NCBI GenBank assembly: GCA_963696405.1
Contig: CAVOJY010000006.1
Coordinates: forward strand, 62,001 to 126,000
Direction of reading: 5' to 3'
Length of the DNA stretch: 64,000 nt
Origin: CAVOJY01 sp963696405
GTDB lineage: Bacteria > Chloroflexota > Limnocylindria > Limnocylindrales > CSP1-4
Under the pieces are notes generated by a model. The model made no database searches and was not told the origin of the DNA. It saw only the letters and a list, made by a program, of their open reading frames with translations. Below are positions 1 through 10,027 of this stretch, piece after piece. Each line of letters opens with the position of its first letter. Within the stretch, counting starts at the first letter, position 1. The position numbers were made by a program, and so were the translations under genes.

Positions 1-1500
1 CCGAAGATGGTCGATGGCCTGCAGGTCGAGGGAACCTTCCGGGCGCACCAGGTGCCACTCTCCGACCCGGCCACCCATCCCGAACACCTAAAGCTGTTGG
101 AAGACTGGCTGAGAAGCTACCGCCCGGAGGAACTCTTCGATGAGCAGGGCCGCCTGAAACCGGAACTGGCCGAACTTGCGCCCAAAGGTGAACGACGGAT
201 GGGTGCGAACCCCCACGCCAACGGCGGAATTCTGCTTCGCGACCTGCGGATGCCGGATTTCCGCGACTATGCGGTCGACGTGCCTTCGCCGGGTGTGCGT
301 GGAATCGGCGACACGCATGTGCTCGGTCCTTTCCTGCGCGATGTGGCGAAGCTGAACAGTCAGCAGCGGAATTTCCGGGTCTTTGGCCCTGACGAGACGC
401 TCTCCAACGGCCTGGAGGCCCTCTTTGAAGTGACCCAACGCCAATGGGACGCCGCGACCGTGCCGAACGACGAATTTCTCGCGCCCACTGGGCGCGTGCT
501 GGAAATGCTCAGCGAGCACCAATGCGAGGGCTGGCTCGAGGGCTATCTGCTCACCGGACGGCATGGACTCTTCAACTGCTACGAGGCGTTCATCCACATC
601 GTCGATTCGATGTTCAACCAGCACGCCAAATGGCTGAAGGTCACGTCGCGCCTGCCGTGGCGGCGGAAGATCGCCTCGCTGAACTACCTGCTGGCCTCAC
701 ATGTCTGGCGCCAGGATCACAACGGCTTCACGCACCAGGACCCCGGTTTCATCGACCACGTCGTGAACAAGAAGGCCGAGGTCGTCCGTGTTTACCTTCC
801 GCCGGATGCAAACTGCCTGCTGTCGGTCATGGACCACTGCCTGCGCAGCCGCCACTACGTCAACGTCGTGATCGCGGGCAAACACCCGGCGCCGCAGTGG
901 CTGGAGATGGACGCCGCCGTCAAGCACTGCACCGAGGGAATCGGCATCTGGCCGTGGGCCAGCAACGATCAGGGCGCTGCACCCGACGTGGTCATGGCCT
1001 GCTGTGGCGACGTGCCCACGCTGGAGACGCTCGCCGCCGTCTCCATTATGCGCGAGCATCTGCCCGACCTGAAAATCCGGGTGGTCAACGTCGTCGACCT
1101 CATGAAGCTGCAGCCGCAAACCGAGCATCCGCACGGGTTGAGCGACATGGATTTCGACGAACTCTTCACCAAGGACAAGCCGGTCATCTTCGCCTTCCAT
1201 GCCTACCCGTGGTTGATCCACCGGCTGACCTACCGCCGCACCAACCACCACAACATTCACGTCCGCGGCTACAAGGAAGAGGGCACCATCACCACGCCCT
1301 TCGACATGACGGTGCTAAACGACCTGGACCGCTTCCATCTCGTGATGGATACCATCGACCGCCTGCCGCAGACCGGCGACAAGGGCATCTACCTAAAGCA
1401 GCAGCTCAAGGACAAACTGATCGAGCACAAGCAATACATCGACAAATACGGCGAGGATATGCCGGAAATCCGGAACTGGAAGTGGAGCAACCCCAAATGA
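1..1500 (+). CDS. xfp: Phosphoketolase, C-terminal part (5' end outside window)
   Basis: This is the C-terminal ~500 residues of a xylulose-5-phosphate/fructose-6-phosphate phosphoketolase (family length about 790). The enzyme cleaves ketose phosphates with inorganic phosphate to acetyl phosphate and an aldose phosphate in the cytoplasm, using thiamine diphosphate. Visible family signatures include GPDETLSNGL, HQDPGFIDH, the DHCLRSRHYVNV region and the HGLSDMDFDELF / FAFHAYPWLIHRLTYRR tail. The reading frame is open to base 1, so the N-terminal ThDP-binding part lies upstream. The stop overlaps the start of the aldolase gene by ATGA, so the two are probably co-translated, linking phosphoketolase to triose/hexose phosphate metabolism. 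Recognition is confident. Confidence 0.95.
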   Translation, partial: PKMVDGLQVEGTFRAHQVPLSDPATHPEHLKLLEDWLRSYRPEELFDEQGRLKPELAELAPKGERRMGANPHANGGILLRDLRMPDFRDYAVDVPSPGVRGIGDTHVLGPFLRDVAKLNSQQRNFRVFGPDETLSNGLEALFEVTQRQWDAATVPNDEFLAPTGRVLEMLSEHQCEGWLEGYLLTGRHGLFNCYEAFIHIVDSMFNQHAKWLKVTSRLPWRRKIASLNYLLASHVWRQDHNGFTHQDPGFIDHVVNKKAEVVRVYLPPDANCLLSVMDHCLRSRHYVNVVIAGKHPAPQWLEMDAAVKHCTEGIGIWPWASNDQGAAPDVVMACCGDVPTLETLAAVSIMREHLPDLKIRVVNVVDLMKLQPQTEHPHGLSDMDFDELFTKDKPVIFAFHAYPWLIHRLTYRRTNHHNIHVRGYKEEGTITTPFDMTVLNDLDRFHLVMDTIDRLPQTGDKGIYLKQQLKDKLIEHKQYIDKYGEDMPEIRNWKWSNPK

Positions 1501-2519
1501 ATGAACACGCGCTCATAGACACCGCGAGGACGCTGGTTGCCGGCGACAAGGGCCTGCTGGCGATGGATGAAAGTAATCCAACCTGCAACAAACGATTCGC
1601 CAGGTTGGGGATTCCCCAGACCGAGGAGGCACGGCGTGTCTATCGGGAGTTGATTGTGACCACCCCCGGTCTCGTTGAGTGCATTAGTGGCGCGATCCTC
1701 TACGACGAGACGATCCGCCAGAAGAAGAAAGATGGCACTCCCTTTGTTAAGGTTCTCACCGATGCGGGAATCATTCCCGGCATCAAAGTCGACACCGGTG
1801 CAAAGGACATGGCAGGTCATCCCGGAGAGAAAATAACCGAAGGTCTAGATGGATTGCGCGACCGCCTGGGTGAATACTCTCAAATGGGCGCCCGTTTTGC
1901 CAAGTGGCGCGCGGTGATTGCCGTGGGCGATGGCATTCCCAGCCGGGGTTGCATCGAGGCCAACGCGCAGGCGTTGGCTCGCTATGCCGCCCTGTGCCAG
2001 AAAGCCGGGCTGGTCCCCGTCGTCGAGCCGGAAGTGCTCATGGACGGCGAGCATACCCTTGAGCGGTGCCGTGAGGTAACGGAGGAGGTCCTGCGAACAG
2101 TTTTCAACCAGCTTTACATACAACGGGTGACGCTGGAGGGTATGATCCTAAAGCCCAACATGGTGCTTCCAGGTTTGACCTGCTCCAAGCAAGAAATGGT
2201 GGACGAGGTGGCCGACGCCACGGTTAGGTGTCTCTTGCGAGCCGTCCCCGCTGCTGTTCCGGGGATTGCGTTCTTGTCGGGCGGCCAATCTTCTGAACTG
2301 GCCTCTGCCCGTTTGAACGCCATGAATGTTAGATTCAAGTCGCGACTGCCTTGGGCGTTGGCGTTTTCGTTTGCCCGCGCCATCCAACAACCGGCTTTGG
2401 AGATTTGGCAAGGAAAGGAGGCCCATGTGTTGGCGGCACAGCAAGCTTTGTATCATCGAGCCAGGTGTAACCAGGCAGCTCGCCGTGGTGAATACAATGC
2501 CGCGATGGAAAAGAAATGA
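1497..2519 (+). CDS. Class I fructose-bisphosphate aldolase
   Basis: A 340-residue class I (Schiff-base) fructose-1,6-bisphosphate aldolase of the type common in animals and plants and sporadic in bacteria. It interconverts fructose-1,6-bisphosphate with dihydroxyacetone phosphate and glyceraldehyde-3-phosphate. The N-terminus has GKGLLAMDES-like GDKGLLAMDESNPTC, and the catalytic lysine is in GMILKPNMVLPG near residue 219. FLSGGQSSELAS is the C-terminal phosphate-binding loop. The ATG at 1497 overlaps the phosphoketolase stop (ATGA), so translation is probably coupled. Length is normal for the family. The grouping with phosphoketolase suggests a sugar-phosphate module. Confidence 0.93.
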   Translation: MNEHALIDTARTLVAGDKGLLAMDESNPTCNKRFARLGIPQTEEARRVYRELIVTTPGLVECISGAILYDETIRQKKKDGTPFVKVLTDAGIIPGIKVDTGAKDMAGHPGEKITEGLDGLRDRLGEYSQMGARFAKWRAVIAVGDGIPSRGCIEANAQALARYAALCQKAGLVPVVEPEVLMDGEHTLERCREVTEEVLRTVFNQLYIQRVTLEGMILKPNMVLPGLTCSKQEMVDEVADATVRCLLRAVPAAVPGIAFLSGGQSSELASARLNAMNVRFKSRLPWALAFSFARAIQQPALEIWQGKEAHVLAAQQALYHRARCNQAARRGEYNAAMEKK

Positions 2520-2585
2520 GCATGACAACAAGTACCTCGGAAAACACGAAACCGGCAACATAGCAAGGAAAGAGGATTGCCTGTT

Positions 2586-5210
2586 ATGGAACCCCATGCT
2601 GACCAGCCCAAGGCTCCCGAATCGAAGCGAGTAAACGCCAAGCCCCCTGATATCGCCTCTGCGTCGGTTCCCGAAACACTTGCGGAGCTCCATGTCAACC
2701 CAGACGCCGGGCTCACGAACGCGGAGGTGGACATCCGCCGGAAGGAGCACGGCTACAACGAAGTAGCCGAAAAAAAAGAGCACCCGGTCCTCATGTTTCT
2801 CGGCAAGTTCTGGGGTGTATCGGCGTGGATGCTCGAGCTGATCATGGTGCTGTCGGCGGTGCTCGGGAAATTCTCCGATCTCGCAGTGGTGGGCGCACTG
2901 CTGGTCGTCAATGCCGTTTTGAGTTTTATGCAGGAGCATCGGGCCGCCGGCGTCGTAGAGACGCTGCGGCGACGGTTGCAGGTCAGTGCGCGCGTCCGCC
3001 GCGAGGCGAGTTGGCAGGTCATTCCCGCCCGGGATCTGGTCCCGGGGGACATCGTCCGCGTGCGCCCAGGCGACATCATTCCAGCGGACGTCAAGCTCCT
3101 GACCGGAGCGCTGAGCGTTGACCAGTCGGCTCTCACCGGCGAGTCAAAGGACGCCGACAAGGCGCCCGGCGGCGTGCTCTCGTCGGGGTCTGTCGTCCGT
3201 CGGGGCGAGGGCAACGGCGTGGTGATGCTGACCGGGGCGAAGACCTATTTTGGCCGCACCACCGAGCTGGTGCAGCAAGCGCGCCCGAAACTCCACATCG
3301 AAGCGGTAGTGGCCAAGGTCGTCCGCTGGCTCTTCGTCATTGTCGGCGCGCTGCTGGGTGTGGTGGTCGTGCTGTCTCTGATCCGTGGCGCGCCGCTTTT
3401 GGAGATGGTTCCGCTCATGCTCGTTCTGTTGATGAGCGCGGTGCCGGTCGCTCTCCCCGTCATGTTCACGGTCAGCATGGCTGTCGGTTCAAAGGAGCTG
3501 GCGAAGCGCGGAGTACTGGTCACGCGCCTCAGCGCCGCGGAGGATGCCGCGACGATGGATGTGCTCTGCGTGGACAAGACGGGCACCATCACGATGAACC
3601 AACTCGCTGTCACCGGCGTTATCCCGCTGGAGCACGCGACAGAAGCCGATGTGTTGTTCGCCGGCGCACTCGCGTCCCAAGAGGCCAACCAGGATCCGAT
3701 TGACCTGGCGTTTCTCGCCGCAGCGAAAGCGCATCGCGTATTTGACGGCGTTGCGGCAGTCACACCCGTCTCGTTCGCGCCGTTTGATGCGAAAAGCAGG
3801 CGGACGGAAGCGGTGGTCGAACAGAACGGGCAGCAGCTGCGGGTGATGAAAGGCGCTGTACGAACCGTCGCCCAGGCCTGCGGACTCAAGCCCCCGGCGA
3901 TCGAGGCGTTGGAGGCGCGGATCAGCGAATCGGCCCTGAAGGGATATCGGACGCTGGCGGTGGCGCGCGGCCCCAAGACGGGCACCCCCGCATTGCTCGG
4001 ATTGGTGACGTTGTATGATCCGCCTCGACCGGACGCCAAGCAGCTCATCACCACACTCTACGAACTCGGCGTTCCGATGAAGATGCTCACTGGCGACGCG
4101 CTGGCGGTAGCGAGTGAAATTGCGCGAGGCGTCGGTTTGCCCAACATCCGGCGAGTCGCGGATCTGAAAGCCGCGGGCGCTCAGGCTGGTAACGAGGCGG
4201 TGGACTTGTTGGCAGGTGCGGATGGTTTCGCTGAGGTGTATCCTGAGGACAAATACATCGTGGTGCAGCATTTGCAGGCGGCGGGGCATGTGACCGGCAT
4301 GACGGGCGACGGCGTCAACGATGCGCCCGCGTTGCGCCAGGCCGAGGTGGGCATCGCCGTCAGCACCGCGACCGACGTTGCCAAGGGTGCTGCGAGCGTC
4401 GTCCTGACCGAGCCGGGGCTGACGAACATCGTGGCGTTGGTCGAGCAGGGGCGGACGATCTACCAGCGCATCCTGACGTGGATTATTAACAAAATCAGCA
4501 GGACAATCCTAAAGGCGGCCTTCGTGGCCATCGCCTTTGTGGTGACCGGCAAGTTCGTCGTTTCCGCCTTTGCGATGCTGCTGCTGGTCTTTATGACGGA
4601 CTTCGCCAAGATCGCCCTTGCCACCGACCACGTTCGCCCGTCCAAAAAACCGGAAACGTGGAACATCGGAGGCTTTATCACCGTGTCCGTGGTGCTGGGC
4701 GTCGCGATGGTCGCGGAGGCGCTCGTCCTCTTGTGGATCGGCTGGTCGCATTTCGGTTTGGCGACGAGCGATAATGCCCTCTACACCTTCAGCTTCCTGA
4801 CGCTGCTCTACTTTGCCGCATTCTCCATCGTGTCCGCGCGGGAGCGCCGCTGGTTCTGGGTGACGATTCCCAGCAAGACCCTCGTAGGGGCCCTCGCGGC
4901 CGATGTGCTCACGGGCACGGTCCTGACGTTTGTCGGTCTTCCGGGACTCATGCCATTGCCTTGGTGGCAGACGCTCGCAATTTTTGTCTATGCGATGGTC
5001 TCGTGCCTGGTTGTGAACGACGCCGTGAAGGTCGTGATGATCAAATGGCGCGTTCTTAACGCCGTGGCCAGGAAACCGGTCGGTGTTACCCCGCAGACCT
5101 CCAAGCGTGCCAATGAACTGCACGAGCAGCAAGCCCGTCAGGACGGTCGAGCAGTTCAGGACTGGGGACAGGCGGAGCGGGGGACACGGAAAGATGAACC
5201 CCATAATTAA
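2586..5210 (+). CDS. P-type ATPase, plasma-membrane H+-ATPase type (IIIA)
   Basis: A ~874-residue P-type cation ATPase most like the plasma-membrane proton-efflux (P3A) group. It has an actuator TGES motif near residue 182, the phosphorylation site DKTGTIT near 329 and the hinge GDGVNDAP near 572, with hydrophobic segments before the actuator domain, around VPLMLVLLMSAVPVALPVM, and a cluster at the C-terminus. PVALPVMFT replaces the CPC metal motif, which argues against a heavy-metal pump. I chose ATG 2586 because AGAGG at 2571-2575 lies about 10 nt upstream; a TTG at 2577 is an alternative. It follows the aldolase by 66 nt and could share its transcript. Substrate H+ is inferred from family only. 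Confidence 0.88.
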   Translation: MEPHADQPKAPESKRVNAKPPDIASASVPETLAELHVNPDAGLTNAEVDIRRKEHGYNEVAEKKEHPVLMFLGKFWGVSAWMLELIMVLSAVLGKFSDLAVVGALLVVNAVLSFMQEHRAAGVVETLRRRLQVSARVRREASWQVIPARDLVPGDIVRVRPGDIIPADVKLLTGALSVDQSALTGESKDADKAPGGVLSSGSVVRRGEGNGVVMLTGAKTYFGRTTELVQQARPKLHIEAVVAKVVRWLFVIVGALLGVVVVLSLIRGAPLLEMVPLMLVLLMSAVPVALPVMFTVSMAVGSKELAKRGVLVTRLSAAEDAATMDVLCVDKTGTITMNQLAVTGVIPLEHATEADVLFAGALASQEANQDPIDLAFLAAAKAHRVFDGVAAVTPVSFAPFDAKSRRTEAVVEQNGQQLRVMKGAVRTVAQACGLKPPAIEALEARISESALKGYRTLAVARGPKTGTPALLGLVTLYDPPRPDAKQLITTLYELGVPMKMLTGDALAVASEIARGVGLPNIRRVADLKAAGAQAGNEAVDLLAGADGFAEVYPEDKYIVVQHLQAAGHVTGMTGDGVNDAPALRQAEVGIAVSTATDVAKGAASVVLTEPGLTNIVALVEQGRTIYQRILTWIINKISRTILKAAFVAIAFVVTGKFVVSAFAMLLLVFMTDFAKIALATDHVRPSKKPETWNIGGFITVSVVLGVAMVAEALVLLWIGWSHFGLATSDNALYTFSFLTLLYFAAFSIVSARERRWFWVTIPSKTLVGALAADVLTGTVLTFVGLPGLMPLPWWQTLAIFVYAMVSCLVVNDAVKVVMIKWRVLNAVARKPVGVTPQTSKRANELHEQQARQDGRAVQDWGQAERGTRKDEPHN

Positions 5211-5556
5211 ACAAAAGCGAACAATGCAACGGGCATTGCCGAAAGAATGAAAACAAAAATCAATTCCACTGGTTTCCGAAAACCGCAACCACCAATGTCA
5301 TTGTGTTTGTTCCACAGAGGGAATATTGAGAAGCTATCTTACCTCGTTATTGAAAATCTGGGAAAGAGCAACATTCCATTGAAAGCATTATAATGGCTAA
5401 GGCCTTGACCATCCCTCCCGCGGTAAGTTTCACCTCATTCTTAAACGGGGAATGCGTCCCTGCATCGATTGCTGAGCTGCGCTTCACATAATCACCAGAT
5501 TTGCTACCAGAGATTAAAGTTAAAGCTCGGAATGCAACTCTTTGGAGGAACCTTTC
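5211..5556. other. Intergenic spacer between two P-type ATPase genes
   Basis: This A/T-rich 346-bp spacer has no convincing gene. It contains a perfect -10-like TATAAT at 5389-5394, though no good -35 at 17 bp, and a small inverted repeat CAATGC/GCATTG at 5222-5238 just after the upstream stop. GGAGGA at 5544-5549 is the ribosome-binding site of the next gene. Such long leaders often regulate mgt-type genes, but I recognise no specific Mg2+ sensor fold. Confidence 0.4.
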
Positions 5557-8103
5557 ATGCCCGCACCCTCTGTCAAAACGGAGCCCCCATTCTGGCAACT
5601 TTCTGTCACGGCGCTCATAGAACGCCTGAATTCCAGCCCCGATGGACTGAGCAGTGCGGAGGCGGCTGCTCGCTTGGTCCATTTCGGTCCCAACCTGATC
5701 CATGCCGAGCGAAAACGGGCATTGCTTTTTCAATTTCTGGCCAAGTTCCGCAATCCCTTGGTCATCATTCTCCTCACTGCCAGCGGGCTCTCAGCCTTCA
5801 CGGGAGACGCCATCAGCTTCTTCATCATCAGCGCCATAGTCCTTGCCAGCGTGACCCTCGATTTCGTCCAGGAACACCGGGCCGGACAGGCGGCGGAACG
5901 CCTGCGCCAGTCGGTAGCGGTGCGCGGACAGGTGTTGCGGGAAGGCAAAGCCCTTGAGATACCTCTCGCGGAAATGGTGCCTGGCGATATAGCTCTCCTT
6001 GCCGCCGGCAGCCTTATTCCTTGTGACGGCCGGGTGCTGGAGGCAAAGGACTTTTTCGTCAACCAGGCCCTGCTGACCGGTGAACCGTTTCCCGTGGAAA
6101 AGGCTCCCGGTGAATTGCCTGGAGAGCCCGATATCCTCGCGGCCGGCAACACCGTGCTATTGGGGACATCGGTGATCAGCGGCACGGCAAAAGTGTTGAT
6201 GTGCCGCACCGGGCAGAATACGGAGCTCGGTGAAATTGCCGACACCCTTGTAGCCAAGGCTCCGCCCACAGCCTTCGAGCAGGGGACTCAACGTTTCGGG
6301 TTTCTCATCATGCGCATGACGATTCTCCTCGTCCTGTTTGTGCTCCTGATCAACGCCTTCTTTCACCGCCCATGGCTCGAATCGTTCCTGTTTGCCGTTG
6401 CTCTGGCGGTGGGACTGACGCCTGAGCTTCTCCCCATGGTGGTCTCCGTAACCCTGTCACGGGGCGCACTGCGTATGGCGGCCAACAAGGTGATCGTCAA
6501 GCGGCTGGCCTCGATACACAACCTGGGCAGCATGGATGTATTCTGCACCGACAAGACCGGCACCTTGACCGAGGCCCGCATCCATCTGGAACGCCACATG
6601 GACCCGCTTGGACGGGAAAGCGAGCGCGTCCTGAAGCTGGCCTATTTCAACAGCTTTTTTGAAACAGGATTGAAAAGCCCCCTGGATGACGCCATCCTTG
6701 AGCATCAGGAAATCGACGCAGCAGGCTGGCGCAAGATCGATGAAGTGCCGTTCGACTTCGAACGCCGCCGGGTTTCGGTGCTCCTTGAAAACGGCACGAC
6801 CAGGCTGCTCGTCGTCAAAGGGGCGCCCGAAGATATCCTGCGTCTTTCGGTCAGCTATGAGGCGGATGGAGAGGCAGACCTGCGTCCCCTGGATGAAGCG
6901 GCGCTTGGTAGCGTCAAAGCGCAATTTGAGGGATTGAGTAAAGAGGGCTTCCGGGTGCTGGGGATCGCCTCACGGCAGGTAGGGATGGACCATTCCCATG
7001 CCGTGGTGAGCGATGAAACGGAACTGGTCTTTGCGGGCTTCGCCGCATTCCTCGATCCGCCCAAGGAGAGCGCCAAAAAGGCATTGGCCGCACTTGCCGC
7101 CGATCGGGTCGCAGTCAAGGTCATCACCGGCGACAACGAACTGGTGACCCAGCACATCTGCGCTCAACTCGACCTCCCGGTAACGGGGGTACTCACCGGC
7201 GCCGAGATCCAACAGATAGGTGACCAGGCACTCTCGGCGCGGGTGGAACAGGTGAATCTCTTCTGCCGTGTCACGCCGGCCCAGAAAAACCGGGTCATCC
7301 TCGCCCTGAAACGGCGCGGCCATGTGGTGGGCTATCTCGGCGACGGCATCAATGACGCACCTTCGCTTCATTCGGCCGATGTCAGTATTTCCGTGGACAG
7401 TGCGGTGGACGTGGCGAAAGCAGCGGCGGACATGATTCTTCTGGAACGTGACCTGGGGGTCCTGCATGCCGGCGTTATAGAAGGGCGGCGCACCTTTGGC
7501 AACATCATGAAATACATCGCGATGGGTACGAGCTCCAATTTCGGCAACATGTTCAGCATGGCCGGGGCCTCGCTCTTTCTCCCCTTCCTTCCCATGCTGC
7601 CCGTGCAGATTCTGCTCAACAACCTCCTCTACGACGTATCGGAACTACCCATTCCGCTGGACCGCGTGGATGATGACTACTTGAGCCGCCCCCGGCACTG
7701 GGACATGAAGTTTATCCGCAACTTCATGCTAATTGTAGGGCCGGTCAGCTCAGTTTTCGACTTCCTCCTTTTCTACATCATGCTGGCGGTTTTCCATGCG
7801 GGAGAGGCGCTGTTCCATACCGGCTGGTTCATCGAGTCCATGGCCACGCAGGTATTAGTCATCTTCATCATCCGCACCCGCAAAAACCCATTTAAAAGCC
7901 GTCCCAATCCCTGGCTGATCGCCTGCTCGCTGACGGTAGTGGCGGTGGCCGTTCTGCTGCCATTCACCCCTGCGGGAGTTTACCTCGGGTTTGTGGCGCC
8001 GCCGGCTTTATTTTTTTTCATCTTGATCCTCATGCTGATAGCCTACCTGTTGGCGGTGGAAGGGATGAAACAGTGGTTTTTCCGGCACTTTGCCGCAGAG
8101 TAA
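5557..8103 (+). CDS. mgtA: Magnesium-translocating P-type ATPase (MgtA/MgtB family)
   Basis: An 848-residue P-type IIIB ATPase that imports Mg2+. Diagnostic features are the LTGEPFPVEK actuator loop, the phosphorylation motif DKTGTLTEARI near residue 330, the hinge GDGINDAPSLH near 594 followed by SADVSISV, and the family-specific C-terminal stretch LNNLLYDVSELPIPLDRVDDDY with membrane helices either side. A TTG is possible at 5542, but GGAGGA at 5544-5549 overlaps it and is correctly spaced for ATG 5557, which I use. Length is slightly shorter than E. coli MgtA (898), mainly at the N-terminus. No frameshift or unusual residue is seen. Confidence 0.93.
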   Translation: MPAPSVKTEPPFWQLSVTALIERLNSSPDGLSSAEAAARLVHFGPNLIHAERKRALLFQFLAKFRNPLVIILLTASGLSAFTGDAISFFIISAIVLASVTLDFVQEHRAGQAAERLRQSVAVRGQVLREGKALEIPLAEMVPGDIALLAAGSLIPCDGRVLEAKDFFVNQALLTGEPFPVEKAPGELPGEPDILAAGNTVLLGTSVISGTAKVLMCRTGQNTELGEIADTLVAKAPPTAFEQGTQRFGFLIMRMTILLVLFVLLINAFFHRPWLESFLFAVALAVGLTPELLPMVVSVTLSRGALRMAANKVIVKRLASIHNLGSMDVFCTDKTGTLTEARIHLERHMDPLGRESERVLKLAYFNSFFETGLKSPLDDAILEHQEIDAAGWRKIDEVPFDFERRRVSVLLENGTTRLLVVKGAPEDILRLSVSYEADGEADLRPLDEAALGSVKAQFEGLSKEGFRVLGIASRQVGMDHSHAVVSDETELVFAGFAAFLDPPKESAKKALAALAADRVAVKVITGDNELVTQHICAQLDLPVTGVLTGAEIQQIGDQALSARVEQVNLFCRVTPAQKNRVILALKRRGHVVGYLGDGINDAPSLHSADVSISVDSAVDVAKAAADMILLERDLGVLHAGVIEGRRTFGNIMKYIAMGTSSNFGNMFSMAGASLFLPFLPMLPVQILLNNLLYDVSELPIPLDRVDDDYLSRPRHWDMKFIRNFMLIVGPVSSVFDFLLFYIMLAVFHAGEALFHTGWFIESMATQVLVIFIIRTRKNPFKSRPNPWLIACSLTVVAVAVLLPFTPAGVYLGFVAPPALFFFILILMLIAYLLAVEGMKQWFFRHFAAE

Positions 8104-8331
8104 TCCCAAACGGGCCGATTGTTGGGTCAAGCCGAGTGCCGCCGTAAGCAGGCTTCTCGCTTAATCCGAAGGCATCATAGAGAGCCGATTAAAGATTAAC
8201 TGAACAAATGTGAAAACTCCGTAAGTGCTACCATTCGGCGATTAAACCAATCTTTGGGAGTCGTAGAGATTTTGATGGGGTTCCTGAGGTAATCACAAGC
8301 AGATTGCCGCTTAGAAAAAGGAGGTATCCTG

Positions 8332-9291
8332 TTATTTCAAACTTCGTTTTAACGCGTCGATCTTGTCCTCCATCTCCCGCAGAGCCTGAACGGCTTCGTG
8401 CATCGACACGGCTTCAAACGCGACCTCGTCGCCGGGAGTAATCTGACCGAGCAGCGGCAGGTCGGCCGAGATCACTGTCGCGATTTTGCGATACCCGCCC
8501 GAGGCCGTCTCGCCTAAAATGATAATGGGTTGGCCGTCTCCTGGAACCTGAATGGCGCCTGACAGAATACCCTCTGAGATGATGGATTCCTCCATGCCGG
8601 GTTTTCGGGCGATGACAGCCCCCTTCAGACGGATACCGGTACGGTCGGAGTCCGGCGATACCGTGAATGGGGCGGTCACAAATGTTTGCTTGCCCGCTTC
8701 CGAAAAGTGGTCATCCTGCGGACCCCAGACGACCCGCAGGCGCCAGGGCGAAGCGTAGGCGGGAACCGCCTCCGGCATGAAGCCCCTGTCTGCGCAGCGC
8801 ACGACGTCTTTGACCGGCTCAACGGCAAGGATGTCTCCCTTGCGCAGCGGACGACCCTCGAAACCGCCGAACCCCGAGGCGAGGTTGGTCGACCGGCTGC
8901 CCATGACCGGGGCCACGTGGATGCCGCCCGCGACGGCAAGGTAGGAGCGGAAACCGCTCAGGGGCCCTGAAAAGGCGATGGTCTCCCCTTCCCGCACCAG
9001 GTGGGATCGCCACCCAGGCAGAATCTCGCCGCCCGTGCGCGCCTGGAGGTCGCCGCCGGTGACGGCCACCACCGTGTCCCGCAGGACTTTGATTCGCAGA
9101 CCCATCAGAGTGGTTTCCACCACGGCCGCATTCTCGTCGTTTCCGACCAGGAGGTTTCCCACCCGCACGGCGAATCCGTCCAGCGCCCCGCTGGCCGCGA
9201 CCCCGTAGCGTGCGCAGCCGAACCGGCCGAGGTCCTGCACGGTGCTCATGATCCCGGGAGACAACACCTCGAATGTGTTCACACCCGCCAT
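8332..9291 (-). CDS. pxpC: 5-oxoprolinase subunit C (biotin-dependent carboxyltransferase family)
   Basis: A 319-residue protein of the PxpC/KipA/YbgK family, which with PxpA and PxpB hydrolyses 5-oxoproline to glutamate with ATP. The N-terminus FEVLSPGIMSTVQDLGR followed by GVAASGALDG is the family signature, and the middle carries GFRSYLAVAGG and the MGSRSTNL motif. It is the last gene of a leftward operon pxpA-pxpB-pxpC, with 3 nt between the stop of pxpB and this start. Older annotations call it urea amidolyase-related or allophanate hydrolase subunit 2. Confidence 0.92.
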   Translation of the reverse strand: MAGVNTFEVLSPGIMSTVQDLGRFGCARYGVAASGALDGFAVRVGNLLVGNDENAAVVETTLMGLRIKVLRDTVVAVTGGDLQARTGGEILPGWRSHLVREGETIAFSGPLSGFRSYLAVAGGIHVAPVMGSRSTNLASGFGGFEGRPLRKGDILAVEPVKDVVRCADRGFMPEAVPAYASPWRLRVVWGPQDDHFSEAGKQTFVTAPFTVSPDSDRTGIRLKGAVIARKPGMEESIISEGILSGAIQVPGDGQPIIILGETASGGYRKIATVISADLPLLGQITPGDEVAFEAVSMHEAVQALREMEDKIDALKRSLK

Positions 9292-9294
9292 TTT

Positions 9295-9966
9295 TCAAAT
9301 CTCCACTAGCCGCACGGCTTCGAATTTAACCCGATCGCCCATCTCCAGCAGCGACGGCAGTTGACGCGAAGGATCGAACAGCTCGAGGGGCGTCCAGCCG
9401 ATGATCTGCCACCCGCCGGGACTCTCCACCGGGTAGATGCCCGTCTGGCGTTGGGCAATGCCCACCGACCCTTTGGGGACCCGGGTGCGTGGCGTGCTTC
9501 GCCGGGGAACGGCCAAGGCCGCCGGCAGCTCGCCCATGTACGGATAGCCCGGCGTGAAGCCGATCATGTAGACCCGGTAGATCGTTTCTGTGTGAAGGCG
9601 GATCACCTCGTCGGTGGAAATGCTGAGATGGCCGGCCACCGCCTCCAGGTCCGGCCCGTAATTCCCGCCGTAAAACACCGGTACGGTGAGCCGCTTCGCC
9701 TGCGGCAGTCCGGCGATACCCGGCTGGGCGGCGGCTTCTGCGATGCGCTCCTTCAACTCGGCCGGCGCGATCGTCAGCGGATCATAGACGACCAGCAGCG
9801 ACCGGTAGCCGGGGGCAATCTCGCGCACGCCCGGCAGAGGGGCCTGCCGGAGCTGCAGCATGAGCTGCTGCACGCGACGGTTGACATCGGGCGATATCGT
9901 ATTTCCAAGTTCCACGAGAAGGCTGCGGTCGCCCATGGGCCGAAATCGGGGGAGAGGGTGAACCAT
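9295..9966 (-). CDS. pxpB: 5-oxoprolinase subunit B (KipI family)
   Basis: A 223-residue PxpB/KipI (allophanate hydrolase subunit 1-like) protein, the partner of PxpC in the 5-oxoprolinase complex. Recognisable elements are PMGDRSLLVELG at the N-terminus, YMIGFTPGYPYMGELP and the RVPKGSVGIAQRQTGIYP region, which is the cyclophilin-like core signature of the family. In the operon it lies between pxpA (61 nt upstream) and pxpC (3 nt downstream). All residues expected of the family core appear to be present. Confidence 0.92.
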   Translation of the reverse strand: MVHPLPRFRPMGDRSLLVELGNTISPDVNRRVQQLMLQLRQAPLPGVREIAPGYRSLLVVYDPLTIAPAELKERIAEAAAQPGIAGLPQAKRLTVPVFYGGNYGPDLEAVAGHLSISTDEVIRLHTETIYRVYMIGFTPGYPYMGELPAALAVPRRSTPRTRVPKGSVGIAQRQTGIYPVESPGGWQIIGWTPLELFDPSRQLPSLLEMGDRVKFEAVRLVEI

Positions 9967-10027
9967 GCCGTTCAGTACCTCACGAGTGAAACTCCATGCG
10001 AAATGGAGGCCAATTTAATTCAAGCTT

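Noticed and set aside
444..2519. A 691-residue + strand reading frame through phosphoketolase into aldolase
   Set aside because: Its first 351 codons are the phosphoketolase gene read out of frame; only the aldolase part from 1497 is real.
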